A stretch of DNA of 64,000 nt. Source: Flavobacteriales bacterium UBA952. GTDB lineage: Bacteria > Bacteroidota > Bacteroidia > Flavobacteriales_D > Crocinitomicaceae. A program made the translations under genes and the position numbers. Shown piece by piece: positions 19,441-30,888 of the stretch (its first letter is position 1; every line of letters starts with the position of its first letter). The DNA lies in assembly GCA_905182495.1 (NCBI GenBank), contig CAJJBU010000016.1, positions 33,965 through 97,964 on the forward strand, read 5' to 3'. Below the pieces are notes generated by a model, which searched no databases, was not told where the DNA came from, and worked only from the letters and a program-made list of their open reading frames with translations.

Positions 19441-19995
19441 TTATCTTTCTGTTTTTGGAATCCAGGGCGTTTCATCTGCATCTAAATCATGAGATAACTT
19501 CCTTCCTAAAGTAAATAAATAGTCACTTAGTCTATTGAAGTAGGCAACAATAATAGCGGGTATATCCGATTGAGTCGCTAGTTCAACAATGCTTCTCTCT
19601 GCCCGTCTACAGACCGTTCTTGCAATATGGCAGTTTGATACCGTTATGTGCCCTCCAGGTAATATAAAGGTTTTCATCATCGGTAAGTATTTGTCCATTT
19701 CATCTATCCACTCTTCAAGAATTGAAATATCAGTTTCAATAAGAGCAGGAAGTTTCATACTGGTTCCGTTTTCACTGACGGCTAATAGGGAACCTGCAGT
19801 AAAGAGACGGTCTTGTATTGAAATAAGTTGGTCGTGGACACTGTTTTCTTTAACCAAATCTCTTAATAGTCCAATGTGTGCATTTAACTCATCAACTGTA
19901 CCATAGGCTCTTATCCGAAGATCATTCTTTGAAACGCGACTTCCGCCAATTAATCCTGTTCCTATCTTGTCACCTTTTTTTGTGTAAATTTTCAT
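19441..19995 (-). CDS. cob(I)yrinic acid a,c-diamide adenosyltransferase (PduO type)
   Basis: MKIYTKKGDKIGTGLIGGSRVSKNDLRIRAYGTVDELNAHIG...CRRAERSIVEL...YFNRLSDYLFTLGR. Confidence 0.93.
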   Translation of the reverse strand: MKIYTKKGDKIGTGLIGGSRVSKNDLRIRAYGTVDELNAHIGLLRDLVKENSVHDQLISIQDRLFTAGSLLAVSENGTSMKLPALIETDISILEEWIDEMDKYLPMMKTFILPGGHITVSNCHIARTVCRRAERSIVELATQSDIPAIIVAYFNRLSDYLFTLGRKLSHDLDADETPWIPKTER

Positions 19996-19997
19996 GT

Positions 19998-21247
19998 CTA
20001 AACCGTTTCTAATGCTTGCTTAATATCCCAGATTAAATCATTGTGATTTTCGACGCCAACCGATATTCGAATTAACTTCTCAGTGATGCTTAATTCTTCT
20101 CTAAAATTAGGATCTACACCCGCGTGAGTCATTGTCGCAGGATGCTCAACTAAAGATTCAGTGCCTCCTAAACTAACGGCTAACTTAATTAATTTTAAAG
20201 CGTCAATAAATCTAAATGCGTCTTCCTCTGCGCCTTTGATGTCAAAGGAAAGCATTGCCCCAGGCGAGTCGTATTGTCGTTTGTAAATTTTGTATTCCTC
20301 AGTACCTTTAGGAATTAATCCCAAATAATATACCTTTTCAACTTTTTCATGCTGGTTAAGGAATTCGGCTACATGCTCCGCGTTTATGGCTTGTTGCTCC
20401 ATTCTTATTTTTAGTGTTTCTAAACTACGCATGAGTAACCAACCGGTTTGAGGAGCGGCCATATTACCTAGGAAAGTTCGTAAAACCTTTACTCTTGAAA
20501 TAACTTCTTAACCACTAAAGCTCCCATAATAACATCACTATGACCACCTAAGTATTTTGTAGCACTGTGCAAAGCAAAATCAGCACCATGCTGGAGGGGG
20601 TGCTGCCATAGTGGCCCCATATAGGTGTTGTCCACAGCGAAGTACACTTTCTTGTCTGAGGAGGAGTATAGATTAGCAATGGATTTGCACATATCCATAT
20701 CAATTAATGCATTGGTAGGGTTTGCAGGGGTTTCAATGAAAATCATTGCCAATTTATTTGCTAATCCTGAATTTTTCAAACGCTTTACAATATCTTCCTG
20801 GGTATCCTTCGGCGTAAAAGAAATGGTGTGGATCCCGATTTTTTTCAAGAAGTCTTTAATAAAATGATCCGTTCCACCATAGAGTGGTGAGCTATATAAT
20901 AGCACGTCGCCAGGTGATAGGAATTCCAATAAAACCGTAGAAATAGCGGCCATTCCACTTTCGAATACTGCACAATCATCAGCTTTGTCCCAAAGTTTTA
21001 ATCTTGTTTCAAGAATTTCTAAATCAGGATTGTTTATTCGGCTATAAATTAAACCAAATTCCTCTGTGGTTTCTTTTTCTCGAAGGCCATAGGCAACTTC
21101 AAAAAAAGCCTTTCCTTCTTTTGCCGTTTTAAAAACAAAGGTTGATGTTTGAAATATTGGAGGTTTAATTGATCCTTCAGAAAGCTCTGGTTTGTAACCA
21201 TGAGACATCATTAAACTTTCTGGTTTGAAATTATGCTTTTTACTCAT
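19998..21247 (-). CDS. Cys/Met metabolism PLP-dependent enzyme (cystathionine gamma-synthase/lyase or methionine gamma-lyase type), apparent frameshift near 20475-20495
   Basis: ORF 20489-21247 (HSATKYLGGHSDVIMGALVV) and ORF 19998-20462 (NMAAPQTGWLLMRSLETLKIRM) are the two halves. Reading across gives ALVVKKLFQE / KVLRTFLGNMAAP with one base missing. Confidence 0.85.
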
Positions 21248-21377
21248 ATTAAAATCTAATTAATTCCGGGTAATAAAATGGTTTTTTGTTGTGTAACAAA
21301 ATGTGAAAAATAAAGTTTAAGTACTGCTGCAAAGTTAGAAAAGGTTTTGGTTTGAATGGCGACTTTAGTATAAATAG

Positions 21378-21404
21378 AAAAAAGCCCTTTCGGGCTTTTT
21401 TTTT
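21378..21404 (-). terminator. intergenic rho-independent terminator
   Basis: aaaaaagccc-ttt-cgggctttttttt palindromic hairpin with T-runs on both strands. Confidence 0.75.
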
Positions 21405-23094
21405 AGATGTTTATTTGTCGTCCTTTATCAAATTTTATTCGATAATCGAAATCAAATATCTTCTTGTCTTTTGGAGCTAGCTTGACTTTCCATTCAATTA
21501 ACCCGGTCCGATCTTGTAAATTCCCCTTACCTAGGTTCACTTTATCTATTTCGATATTTGAATCCGTCGTAATTGGAATTTGATCTTGGATCACAACCTC
21601 AATCGGGCTTGACTTCATGTTTTTGATTTCTATGGTATAGGCCAATGTTTTTTCAATTTTATCACCTATTGATTTCTCCTTGCACTTCGATGATAAAAGC
21701 CTTCTACTTATGGATATGTTTGGGTCCTTACCAAGAGATAGGTATAAGGTGTCGTTCATTGTCGTTGGATCGATATAAGTTTCACCTATGTAGGAGCCGT
21801 CAAAGAATATGTTTGCTTTAGATGGAATGAGCTGAAGGTCATCAATTTTCAACATCTCAGCAACCAGGTATACAGAGGCGTCTAATTTTGGAACTGCATA
21901 ATATTTAAAATTAGTTTCAAGTTCTGATTTTTGAACCAATACCATATGTTTATGGCCGTTCGAGGCTATCGTGTAAGGCAGTTCTATTTTGAATTCAGCA
22001 GCCGTTAATTGTTTCACAAGTTTTGTGAATTGATCTGCTCCAATTTCTTCATTTTGGGTGACTTCTGATTCTTGTAATGAGTACCCTCTATTTGTAATGG
22101 CTTGAGCAGGAGCATTTGATAGAGCTTTGTATCTATTATTGCTATTGACAGATAGTTTAATGTCATTTCTATAAGCGACATAGCTTAGGTACCACGGGTT
22201 TAATTCCGGTTTGGTTTTATTAGCGTACGGATTATTCGTGGAGATGCTCAGTTTTACATTTTTCCAGTCTAATCCTGTTTGCTGCTGAACCTCTGCCTTA
22301 TAGTTCATGTAGATTTTCCCTTCGGAGGATTCACTACGAATATCATACAAAGGAGTCCAACTTGCATTTGCTGAAAGGTAAGAGAAGTCTATTTTTCCGT
22401 TTGTAGCCCCATCTGCTATTAATGAAACCGTAATTCTTGGGATTGGAGAAACGTTAGAGACTTTGATTTTATTAAGTCGGCCTTGGAGGTGGCTCATGCG
22501 TTTGTTCATCCTCGCCTTCTGTTTCTCTTTATTTGTTTTTTTCTTACTGAGGACAATTAACGATTTATTAATTGAATTCATCTTAGCGGTATATAAGGCT
22601 ATGGCCTCTTTTAGCAATCCAATAGAGTCATTTACTTTACCCTGGTTTTTCATTAGGCCATTGTTTTTAATCATTGTTTTGGTTTCGTTATAGACACTAA
22701 TCTGCTCTTGTAAATCTCTAAGATCGAATCCTAAGAACTCTAATGAGTCCTTTAAAAGTTGAATTTTTTTCATGACCACTTTAGTTTCCTTACTGTAATC
22801 TTTAACCGTATTCTCAGGATAGTACAGGGTGTATTTACTATCAAGAATCACGACTTTTCCTGTGGCGCTAACCTGTATTGTGTTTGGGTCTATAGAAGCG
22901 CTAATCCCCTCTATAATAATGTTATTGACGCCTGAAACTGCCGAGTAATTCACAGTGGATCGAAGTTGAACGCCTGAGGTGTAAACAGTAGCGGCCTTTA
23001 AACTTGCTTTTTTAACAGAATTGTTGGTTTTATCGTTTCCAAAGCATAATGCCGTAATGGAAAGAAATAGAATCGAAGTGAGTTGTTTTTTCAT
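21403..23094 (-). CDS. DUF4139 (MuiA family) domain-containing secreted protein
   Basis: signal peptide; KAATVYTSGVQLRSTVNY N-terminal DUF4140-like; SYLSANASWTPLYDIRSESSEGKIYMNYKAEVQQQTGLDWKNVKLSISTNNP. Confidence 0.85.
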   Translation of the reverse strand: MKKQLTSILFLSITALCFGNDKTNNSVKKASLKAATVYTSGVQLRSTVNYSAVSGVNNIIIEGISASIDPNTIQVSATGKVVILDSKYTLYYPENTVKDYSKETKVVMKKIQLLKDSLEFLGFDLRDLQEQISVYNETKTMIKNNGLMKNQGKVNDSIGLLKEAIALYTAKMNSINKSLIVLSKKKTNKEKQKARMNKRMSHLQGRLNKIKVSNVSPIPRITVSLIADGATNGKIDFSYLSANASWTPLYDIRSESSEGKIYMNYKAEVQQQTGLDWKNVKLSISTNNPYANKTKPELNPWYLSYVAYRNDIKLSVNSNNRYKALSNAPAQAITNRGYSLQESEVTQNEEIGADQFTKLVKQLTAAEFKIELPYTIASNGHKHMVLVQKSELETNFKYYAVPKLDASVYLVAEMLKIDDLQLIPSKANIFFDGSYIGETYIDPTTMNDTLYLSLGKDPNISISRRLLSSKCKEKSIGDKIEKTLAYTIEIKNMKSSPIEVVIQDQIPITTDSNIEIDKVNLGKGNLQDRTGLIEWKVKLAPKDKKIFDFDYRIKFDKGRQINI

Positions 23095-23180
23095 GTGATA
23101 TTTTTTAGTCGTGTACATCCCAGGATTCAACAAGTTCATTTTTTGCTTAAACTTTTTTTATAACGAAGTGTTTCATAGTT

Positions 23181-24096
23181 ATGAGTGCGACCGTTGTATC
23201 TGTCAATAAGCTAAGTAAATCCTTTAATGGCTTTCAGGCTGTCGAAGACGTGAGCTTTAGAGGTTTATAAAAATGATGTTTTTGGTTTTTTAGGTCCAAA
23301 TGGAGCTGGCAAGAGCACTTCGCTGCGATGCATGCTTTCATTGATTCAAGCTGATGCGGGTGAAATATCTCTTTTCGGTAAACCTTTAAAAAACAATAGG
23401 TCTGAGATTCTTTCAAATATTGGGTCTATCATCGAGAAGCCTGATTTTTACAAATACCTATCTGCATATAAAAACCTTGAGCTTCTTGCGCGTATTTCGG
23501 GTTCTTCTGTATCTAAGTCAGCACTTTATGACATTCTTGAATTCGTGGGGCTTCATGGTCGTGAAAAACATAAGTTTAAAACATTTTCTCACGGTATGAA
23601 ACAGAGGTTAGGCATTGCCCAAGCGCTTATGCATGACCCTGATTTAATCATTTTAGATGAGCCAACTACAGGTTTGGATCCTCAAGGAATAGTTGACATA
23701 CGTAATTTAATCTTGAAGCTTAGTCAAGAGCAGGGGAAAACAGTTATTCTTTCTTCGCATCAGCTCTCAGAGATTGAAATGATTGCAAATAGAATGGTGA
23801 TTATAAATAAAGGAAGAACGATAATTGAAGGAAGGGTGGATGAACTTTTAAACACCTCGAAAATGGTGGTTCGTTTTCAGGTTGATGACCCATCTCGTGC
23901 AGTAAAGTTGATAGAAAAAGATTTTCATTCAGTACAAGGTGTTTCGACAGATAATCGTGAGTTAGAATTTGAGATTGAAAAGATGGAAATAGCTGATGTT
24001 GCCGAGTCTTTTGTCAAGAATGGTCTTCGTATTTATGGCATTGAACAAAAGCGAAAACTGGAAGATTATTTTATTAAAATGATTGCGGAAGTATAA
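23181..24096 (+). CDS. ABC transporter ATP-binding protein, apparent frameshift near 23255
   Basis: N-terminus MSATVVSVNKLSKSFNGFQAVEDVSF from ATG 23181, then frame change to YKNDVFGFLGPNGAGKSTSLRCMLSLI; SHGMKQRLGIAQALMHDPDLIILDEPTTGLDP. Confidence 0.88.
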
Positions 24097-24097
24097 T

Positions 24098-24940
24098 ATG
24101 ATTTTAAAAAGCACGTATAACGAATTGATTAAAATTCTTGCGAAACCAAGAAGTTATATAGGGTTTGGAGCATTGACATTGCTGATAGGCGTGATCTTAA
24201 TCGCTATGAAAGCAGATGGTGAAAACTTCATTTCCTTTGTAACAGCATCTTTTGAACAAAGTTTGAGTTTTAATGGTGATATACTGAATGGCAATCTCAT
24301 GGCGTTTATCATTCTGCAAATGCTCATAATTCACGTTCCTTTATTGGTAGCGTTAGTTACTGGGGATCTAGTGTCTGGAGAAGCAGCCATGGGTACCTTG
24401 CGAATGATGGCTACAAAACCAATTTCTCGAAATGCTATTTTGGGATCAAAGTTTTTAGCAGGCGCAATTTATACTTTTTTGTTGACCCTATGGATGGCTT
24501 TCATGGCTTATGGAGTTGGGCAATGGATGTTTGGTACGGGAGACTTAATTGTGCTTAATAATGATGGCCTTGTGATTATCCCGGCTGACGATATTGCATG
24601 GCGTTACATATATGGATTTGCACTGGCTTATTTGTCTCTATTGTCCATCGCTACGATGTCCATATGTTTCTCCGTGTTTTCAGATAATTCAATCGGTCCA
24701 ATCGTAAGTACGATGGCTGTAATTATTCTGTTTACGATAATAGGATCTCTTGATGTGCCTAGCTTTAATAATGTACAGCCTTTTTTACTAACTACACATA
24801 TGGCATCTTGGCGCAGCTTATTTGAGATACCTGTCCCAATTTCAGACATATTAAATTCGATTTGTATCTTACTCGCTCACATCCTAGGCTTCACCGGTAT
24901 TGCTTTGTGGAAATTCAATAAAAAAGACATCACAACCTAA
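24098..24940 (+). CDS. ABC-2 type transporter permease
   Basis: hydrophobic, translationally coupled to the preceding ATPase; GDLVSGEAAMGTLRMMATKPISRNAILGSKFLAG. Confidence 0.85.
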   Translation: MILKSTYNELIKILAKPRSYIGFGALTLLIGVILIAMKADGENFISFVTASFEQSLSFNGDILNGNLMAFIILQMLIIHVPLLVALVTGDLVSGEAAMGTLRMMATKPISRNAILGSKFLAGAIYTFLLTLWMAFMAYGVGQWMFGTGDLIVLNNDGLVIIPADDIAWRYIYGFALAYLSLLSIATMSICFSVFSDNSIGPIVSTMAVIILFTIIGSLDVPSFNNVQPFLLTTHMASWRSLFEIPVPISDILNSICILLAHILGFTGIALWKFNKKDITT

Positions 24941-25620
24941 TGAAAATAATAGTCAGTATAGCGTTCTTATATTTGTTTATTGGAGCTTTGAAATCACAAA
25001 ATCCCGAGGAACTTCTGGGGCAATTGGTCTCTAAACTTGAGAGGGTTCAAGATTATTCTGCAGCGGTAAATATAAAAGCTGATATTCCGCTCATTAAGAT
25101 ATTGCCAGTAAGGGCTAAAATCTATTTTAAAAAAGAAAACCAATTCAAAGTTGTCTCTAAAGGAATTGCTATACTTCCAAAACAAGGATTTACAGATATG
25201 AATGTTTTTTTAAGAGCAACAGAATCTTATATGGTGGTCTTTGCGGGTGAAAAAATAATTAATAATGTCAATTCGCATCTTCTTACGGTTATCGCAAATG
25301 AAAGTGATTCAGAAATTATTTTAATCAAGTTATGGGTGGATCCAATTAAAAAGCTGATTCTAGAGTCCGAAATAACGACAAGGAGTAGTGGGAATGTTAA
25401 GGTTTCCTACACTTATAATGGCCACGAGGATTATGGCCTGCCTTCGGAGCTTAAATTCGAGGTTGATGTTAAGGAATTTAAAATGCCTAAGAGCTTTTCA
25501 TCGAATCCTCATAAAACGACCACAGGTAAGGTTAATAAAAGAAAATCGGGGATTATTCATCTCATTCTTACAGACTACAAAGTAAATCAGGGAATTGAAG
25601 ATTCCTTTTTCGATAAATAG
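24940..25620 (+). CDS. LolA-like outer-membrane lipoprotein-sorting domain protein
   Basis: signal peptide, LLGQLVSKLERVQDYSAAVNIKADIP..., coupled to the ABC genes. Confidence 0.55.
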   Translation: MKIIVSIAFLYLFIGALKSQNPEELLGQLVSKLERVQDYSAAVNIKADIPLIKILPVRAKIYFKKENQFKVVSKGIAILPKQGFTDMNVFLRATESYMVVFAGEKIINNVNSHLLTVIANESDSEIILIKLWVDPIKKLILESEITTRSSGNVKVSYTYNGHEDYGLPSELKFEVDVKEFKMPKSFSSNPHKTTTGKVNKRKSGIIHLILTDYKVNQGIEDSFFDK

Positions 25621-25668
25621 GCTGCCATTCTTCTCGCTATAAGTTTATTTATATTTTAGGGGATTGAT

Positions 25669-25676
25669 TACATTTG
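25669..25676 (+). promoter_or_regulatory. -7 element TACATTTG upstream of fabG
   Basis: matches TAnnTTTG, 17 nt before the ATG. Confidence 0.45.
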
Positions 25677-25692
25677 TCCCACAAATCAGCTT

Positions 25693-26439
25693 ATGAATTT
25701 ACTTGAAAATAAAATTGTAATTGTTACGGGTGCCTCAAGAGGTATCGGAAAATCAATTGCAGAAGAATGTGTACGCCAAGGAGCGACCGTGATCTTCACC
25801 TATCTTTCCTCAAAAGAGAAAGCCCAGGCTTTAGAGGCAGAACTTGCAGCGAGCGGAGGTAGGGCTAAGGGGTATAAATCTGATGCCGCTAAGTTTGATG
25901 AGGCTCAAAAATTGATTGATGATGTTGTTGCCGAGTTTGGTACGGTAGATGTTTTGGTGAACAACGCTGGAATCACAAGAGACACATTGTTAATGAGAAT
26001 GTCAGAGGAGCAATGGGATGAAGTAATCAATACCAATTTAAAATCAGCATTCAATTTAACTAAGGCCGTTCAGAGACCTATGCTCAAGGCTCGAAAGGGA
26101 TCTATTGTAAACATGTCCTCTGTAGTAGGTGTTAAAGGAAATGCGGGACAGGCTAATTATGCTGCGTCAAAAGCAGGACTAATAGGTTTTACCAAATCTG
26201 TTGCCGCTGAGCTAGGCTCAAGAAACATTAGATGTAATGCTATTGCACCAGGTTTTATAGAAACTGAAATGACAGCTGCCTTAGATCAAAAGGTCGTTCA
26301 GGAATGGAGAAATGGCATCCCTCTGAAAAGAGGTGGTAATCCAATTGATGTGGCAAATGCTACTGTTTTTCTAGCTTCTGATATGTCTGCATATATTACA
26401 GGGCAGACGCTTCATGTATGTGGCGGAATGTTAATGTAA
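25693..26439 (+). CDS. fabG: 3-oxoacyl-[ACP] reductase (SDR)
   Basis: VTGASRGIGKSIAEEC, NNAGITRDTLLMRMSEEQW, YAASKAGLIGFTKSVAAEL, RCNAIAPGFIETEMT. Confidence 0.93.
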   Translation: MNLLENKIVIVTGASRGIGKSIAEECVRQGATVIFTYLSSKEKAQALEAELAASGGRAKGYKSDAAKFDEAQKLIDDVVAEFGTVDVLVNNAGITRDTLLMRMSEEQWDEVINTNLKSAFNLTKAVQRPMLKARKGSIVNMSSVVGVKGNAGQANYAASKAGLIGFTKSVAAELGSRNIRCNAIAPGFIETEMTAALDQKVVQEWRNGIPLKRGGNPIDVANATVFLASDMSAYITGQTLHVCGGMLM

Positions 26440-26443
26440 TCCT

Positions 26444-27415
26444 ATGAATATTCGCCCAAGAAGAAATAGAAAAAACGCAGCCATTAGAGATATGGTTCAG
26501 GAGGCTCACCTTGGTGTAGAGCATTTGATATTTCCGGTCTTTTTAAAGGACGGAACCGGAGTTAAAGAAGAAATTTCTTCTTTACCTAATATTTACAGAT
26601 GGTCTGTTGACATACTGCTCAAAGAGATTGAAGAATGTGTGGAACTCGGGATTCGCGTTTTCGATATTTTCCCTTGCGTTGAAGAACATTTGAAGGATAA
26701 AACAGCAACATTAAGCTATAATCCTGATAATTTTTACCTGAAAGCAATTCAGAAGATTAAAGAAACTTTTCCGGATGTGGTATTAATGAGTGATGTTGCT
26801 TTGGATCCATATTCATCAGATGGGCATGATGGCCTTGTGAAAAACGGTCAGATTGTCAACGATGAAACCTTACCCATATTGGCTAAAATGTCGATTGCTC
26901 AGGCGCAGGCCGGAATTGATATAATTGGCCCTTCGGATATGATGGATGGTCGGGTAGGTGTAATCAGAAAGGCTCTTGATACTTCCGGATATGTGGACAC
27001 GAGTATTATGTCTTATACTGCTAAATACGCGAGCTCCTTCTATGGCCCATTTAGAGACGCCCTGAAATCTGCCCCAAAGTCAGGTGATAAAAAGACCTAT
27101 CAAATGAACCCTGCCAATAAAACAGAGGCTTTAATTGAAGCTAATTTGGATATTGAAGAAGGTGCCGATATGATTATGGTAAAACCGGCTTTATGTTATC
27201 TTGATGTGGTTCATTTACTAAAAGAAAATTTCGCTGTACCTATTACGGCTTATAATGTAAGCGGTGAATACGCGATGGTTCATGCAGCTTCGCAAAAAGG
27301 ATGGCTCAATTATGAGGCAGCTATGTCTGAAATGCTTTTGAGTATTAGAAGGGCAGGAGCTGATGGAATCCTTACTTATTTCGCAAAAGATTTCGCAAAG
27401 TCTATTAATGGATAA
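26444..27415 (+). CDS. hemB: porphobilinogen synthase (delta-aminolevulinic acid dehydratase)
   Basis: FPVFLKDGTG, DVALDPYSSDGHDGLV, DIIGPSDMMDGRVGVIR, MVKPALCYLDVV. Confidence 0.96.
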   Translation: MNIRPRRNRKNAAIRDMVQEAHLGVEHLIFPVFLKDGTGVKEEISSLPNIYRWSVDILLKEIEECVELGIRVFDIFPCVEEHLKDKTATLSYNPDNFYLKAIQKIKETFPDVVLMSDVALDPYSSDGHDGLVKNGQIVNDETLPILAKMSIAQAQAGIDIIGPSDMMDGRVGVIRKALDTSGYVDTSIMSYTAKYASSFYGPFRDALKSAPKSGDKKTYQMNPANKTEALIEANLDIEEGADMIMVKPALCYLDVVHLLKENFAVPITAYNVSGEYAMVHAASQKGWLNYEAAMSEMLLSIRRAGADGILTYFAKDFAKSING

Positions 27416-28901
27416 TGAATCCTTGAATATGTATTATATAACAGATGAATTTTACAGTTTAGAGAAGATTCAGGAGCTTGTCTCCTCCAAAGAAGTAATC
27501 AGTATTAGTGAGGAGTCCAAAAAAAAGATTGTGCGCTGCGCGCATTACTTAGCAGACAAACTAGAAAATGAAAGCCAAGTTATTTATGGAATTAACACTG
27601 GTTTTGGTTCGCTCTGTAACACGGTGATTAGTAATTCAGAACTTGAATCCCTTCAGGTAAACCTAGTGCGTTCTCACGCTTGTGGTACAGGCCCTCGTAT
27701 CCCTGATGAGCTTACAAAGCGTATTCTACTTTTGAAGGCGATTGCCCTGTGTAAAGGTCATTCAGGTGTTTATTTGGAGACCATAGAAAGGATCTTGTGG
27801 TTGTACAATAATGATATACTTCCTGTTATTTATGAGTTGGGAAGCCTTGGTGCTTCAGGCGACTTGGCGCCATTAGCGCATATGTCTCTTCCTTTAATAG
27901 GTGAGGGAGACGTGGTATTTAAAGGTGAGCTAAGAAAAACAATTGATGTTTTAAAAGAATTTGATGTTCAAGCGATCACATTACATCCAAAGGAGGGCTT
28001 AGCCTTGTTGAATGGAACACAATTTATGGCTGCCTATTTGAGCCATATTGTTTCTTTTGGTTTTAGGGTGTTTGATACGGCAAATGCGGTAAGTTCTATT
28101 TCCGTTGATGCACTAAAGGGATTGATCTCTCCTTTTCAAGCCAATGTTAATGAATTAAGAAATCAGGCGGGTCAAATTGAAGTTGCAAAAATCTTATTTA
28201 ATCGCCTAAAGGATAGCGATTTAATGGCTCAGAAAAAAGAGCATGTTCAAGATCCCTATTCTTTGCGATGTATACCTCAGGTTCATGGTGCTAGTAAAGA
28301 CACTTTAGATTTCTGCAAGAAAACTATTGAAAATGAAATCAATGCCGTTACAGATAACCCCACAATATTTCCAGAGCAAAATGAGATCGTCTCTGCGGGT
28401 AATTTTCATGGGCAACCTCTAGCATTAGCATTAGATTATTTAGCTATTGCGTTGGCCGAACTTGGAAGTATTTCTGAGCGAAGAACTTATAAGTTAATTG
28501 CAGGCGACAGAGGCTTGCCTCCCTTTTTGGTAAAAAATCCTGGTTTACATTCTGGTTTGATGATCGCGCAATACGCTTGTGCTTCGATGGTAAGTCAGAA
28601 TAAACAACTATGTACTCCTGCATCCGTCGATACTATCGACTCTAGTAATGGTCAGGAGGATCATGTTAGTATGGGTGCAAATGCAGCTACAAAGTGTTTT
28701 AAGGTACTTTCGAATGTAAAAACAGTACTTGGGATCGAAATCCTATGTGCTTCACAAGCCATGGAATTTAGGAGGCCATTGAAATCTTCGGATATTAATG
28801 AAGGTCTTTTGTCGGCATATCGTAAAGTGATTCCCTTTATTGAGCAAGACCGTATATTTTCTTACGATATTGAGAAATCCACATCTTTTTTATTTAATTA
28901 A
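27408..28901 (+). CDS. hutH: histidine ammonia-lyase family (HAL/PAL; MIO enzyme)
   Basis: MIO motif GSLGASGDLAPLAHM, YGINTGFGSLCNTVI, NLVRSHACGTG; start overlaps the hemB stop. Confidence 0.85.
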   Translation: MDNESLNMYYITDEFYSLEKIQELVSSKEVISISEESKKKIVRCAHYLADKLENESQVIYGINTGFGSLCNTVISNSELESLQVNLVRSHACGTGPRIPDELTKRILLLKAIALCKGHSGVYLETIERILWLYNNDILPVIYELGSLGASGDLAPLAHMSLPLIGEGDVVFKGELRKTIDVLKEFDVQAITLHPKEGLALLNGTQFMAAYLSHIVSFGFRVFDTANAVSSISVDALKGLISPFQANVNELRNQAGQIEVAKILFNRLKDSDLMAQKKEHVQDPYSLRCIPQVHGASKDTLDFCKKTIENEINAVTDNPTIFPEQNEIVSAGNFHGQPLALALDYLAIALAELGSISERRTYKLIAGDRGLPPFLVKNPGLHSGLMIAQYACASMVSQNKQLCTPASVDTIDSSNGQEDHVSMGANAATKCFKVLSNVKTVLGIEILCASQAMEFRRPLKSSDINEGLLSAYRKVIPFIEQDRIFSYDIEKSTSFLFN

Positions 28902-28904
28902 TTT

Positions 28905-29411
28905 ATGAGCGTAATAATTGAGGACCAAAAGAGAAGGCCAACTGGATTGTTGGTACTGTGTGTAATGACTATGGTTTCCACAGCTTGGCAATTGTTAGGG
29001 TCATTAGCCGGTGTCTTCAGTGGTAAATTAACAACAGAAGATGTCACTAATGTTCAATTAAAATATGCGGAACTCATTCAGATGTTAAAAGATTTAGGGT
29101 CTGAAGATTCTATTGATTCTATTTTAAAAATTCAGAATATACAAATTGCTGTTCTTGAGAATTTGCAATTGTTTAGTTTTATTGGACTTATTATAGCAGG
29201 GGTAGGTGTTTTTGGAGTTTATAAAATATATAAAGGATTTAAACTTGGTTTTCACCTGTATATCGTTTACTCGTTTCTTTCCTTGATTCACTACCACTTT
29301 ATTGTCGGTGCTTCAGAGATTCCGACGCCGCTATTAATCGCTAACGGATTCATTTCTTTATTGTTAATATTATTGTATTCACGACATCTACATTGGCTCA
29401 ATAAAGTCTAA
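28905..29411 (+). CDS. hypothetical membrane protein
   Basis: 168 aa with 3-4 predicted TM segments; no family recognised. Confidence 0.6.
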   Translation: MSVIIEDQKRRPTGLLVLCVMTMVSTAWQLLGSLAGVFSGKLTTEDVTNVQLKYAELIQMLKDLGSEDSIDSILKIQNIQIAVLENLQLFSFIGLIIAGVGVFGVYKIYKGFKLGFHLYIVYSFLSLIHYHFIVGASEIPTPLLIANGFISLLLILLYSRHLHWLNKV

Positions 29412-30802
29412 AATATTTTACCCGGATTCAGTATTCCTTTGGGATCAAAAACCTTTTTAATGTCTCTCATAATTTGTAATGTCACTTTAGGGAAAGCAAT
29501 ATCCATATATTGTTTTTGAACGAGCCCAATTCCATGTTCGCCAGATATTGTGCCTCCAAGAGCAACTACTTTCTTGAATAATTCTCTGATAGCCAACGGA
29601 AGCTCCTCATTCCATTTCTGGTCATTAAATCTCCTTTAAGAATATTAACGTGTAGGTTTCCGTCTCCAGCATGTCCATAACAAACCGAATTGAATCCATA
29701 TTTAGTGCCAATCGTCTTTATAGTTGTCAATAATTCAGGCAAATAAAAACGAGGAACGACGGTGTCTTCTTCTTTGTACGTAGAATACGCCTTTACGGCT
29801 TCACCTACTTTTCTGCGAAGGTTCCATAAGGTGTTTTTCTGGGCCTCAGAATCGGCAAAAAGAATTTCATCCGTTTGAAAACCTTCAAGAACGTTTAGTA
29901 TTTTCTCGCATTCAGACATGAGTTGTTCCGAATCAAAGCCATCTACCTCAATTAATAGATGTGCTGCGTGGTTCTCTTGGATTTCTATTGAATAATCTTT
30001 TGTAAATTTCTGAGCCAGTAAAAGGGCATCTCTTTCCATAAATTCAAGACCACTGGGTAGAATTCCCGCTCTAAAAATAGCAGCAACAGCTTCACATGCT
30101 TGTTCAGCTTTAAGAAAAGGAACCAGCATCAGCATGTCTTGTGTAGGGTGTGTAAGGAGTTTTAGGACGATTTTAGTAACAATACCTAGTGTTCCTTCAG
30201 AGCCAACAATAAGCTGGGTAAGGTTGTATCCAGTGGCATTTTTAATCACATTGGCTCCAGTCCATATGATTTCTCCGTTCGGTAGAACGACCTCTAGATT
30301 AAGGACGTACTCATTAGTAACCCCGTACTTCACAGCTTTTGGCCCGCCTGAATTTTCAGCAATGTTTCCACCAATAAAACATGATCCACGACTGGCAGGG
30401 TCCGGCGGGTAAAAAAGCCCTTTTTCCTTAACGGCATCCTGCAAAACCTGAGTAATTACCCCTGGTTCTGTTGTAACTTGATGATTTTGCTCATCAATCT
30501 TAACAATCTTAGATAGTTTTTCTGTCGAAAGAAGAACGCCTCCGTATATAGGTAAGGCACCGCCACTCAAACCTGTTCTTGCACCTGCTGGGGTTACCGG
30601 AATCCCATGGTCATTACACCATTTTAAAATCTTTGATATTTCACCCGTGTTTTCTGGAATCAATACAATAGAAGGCATGTAAACGAGGTCTTCCGTTTCA
30701 TCGTGGCTATAGGGTTCAAGGTCTTTTTTTACAAATTTGAACTCACAAAAAGCTTAAAAAGAATTCAATGTCCTTATTTGATATGTCAACGAATCTACTC
30801 AT
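29408..30802 (-). CDS. FAD-linked oxidase (GlcD / D-lactate or 2-hydroxyacid dehydrogenase family), two apparent frameshifts
   Basis: ORF 29566-30678 (VTPAGARTGLSGGALP, FIGGNIAENSGGPKAVKYG, CYGHAGDGNLHVNI) plus C-terminal ORF 29408-29596 (GGTISGEHGIGLVQKQYM). Upstream MSRFVDISNKDIEFFLSFL and EPYSHDETEDLVY in shifted frames extend the start to 30802. Confidence 0.85.
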
Positions 30803-30888
30803 GTCAGTTCTAACTTTTCAAAAGTAACAATATCCCCATATTTGATACTCTATTCGTCTAAAATTGTAATTTTATAAAAAACGAGTTT

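Noticed and set aside
27408-28901. HAL-family gene as part of a flexirubin/aryl-polyene cluster
   Set aside because: Neighbours are hemB and a hypothetical membrane protein; no ketosynthases or acyltransferases nearby.
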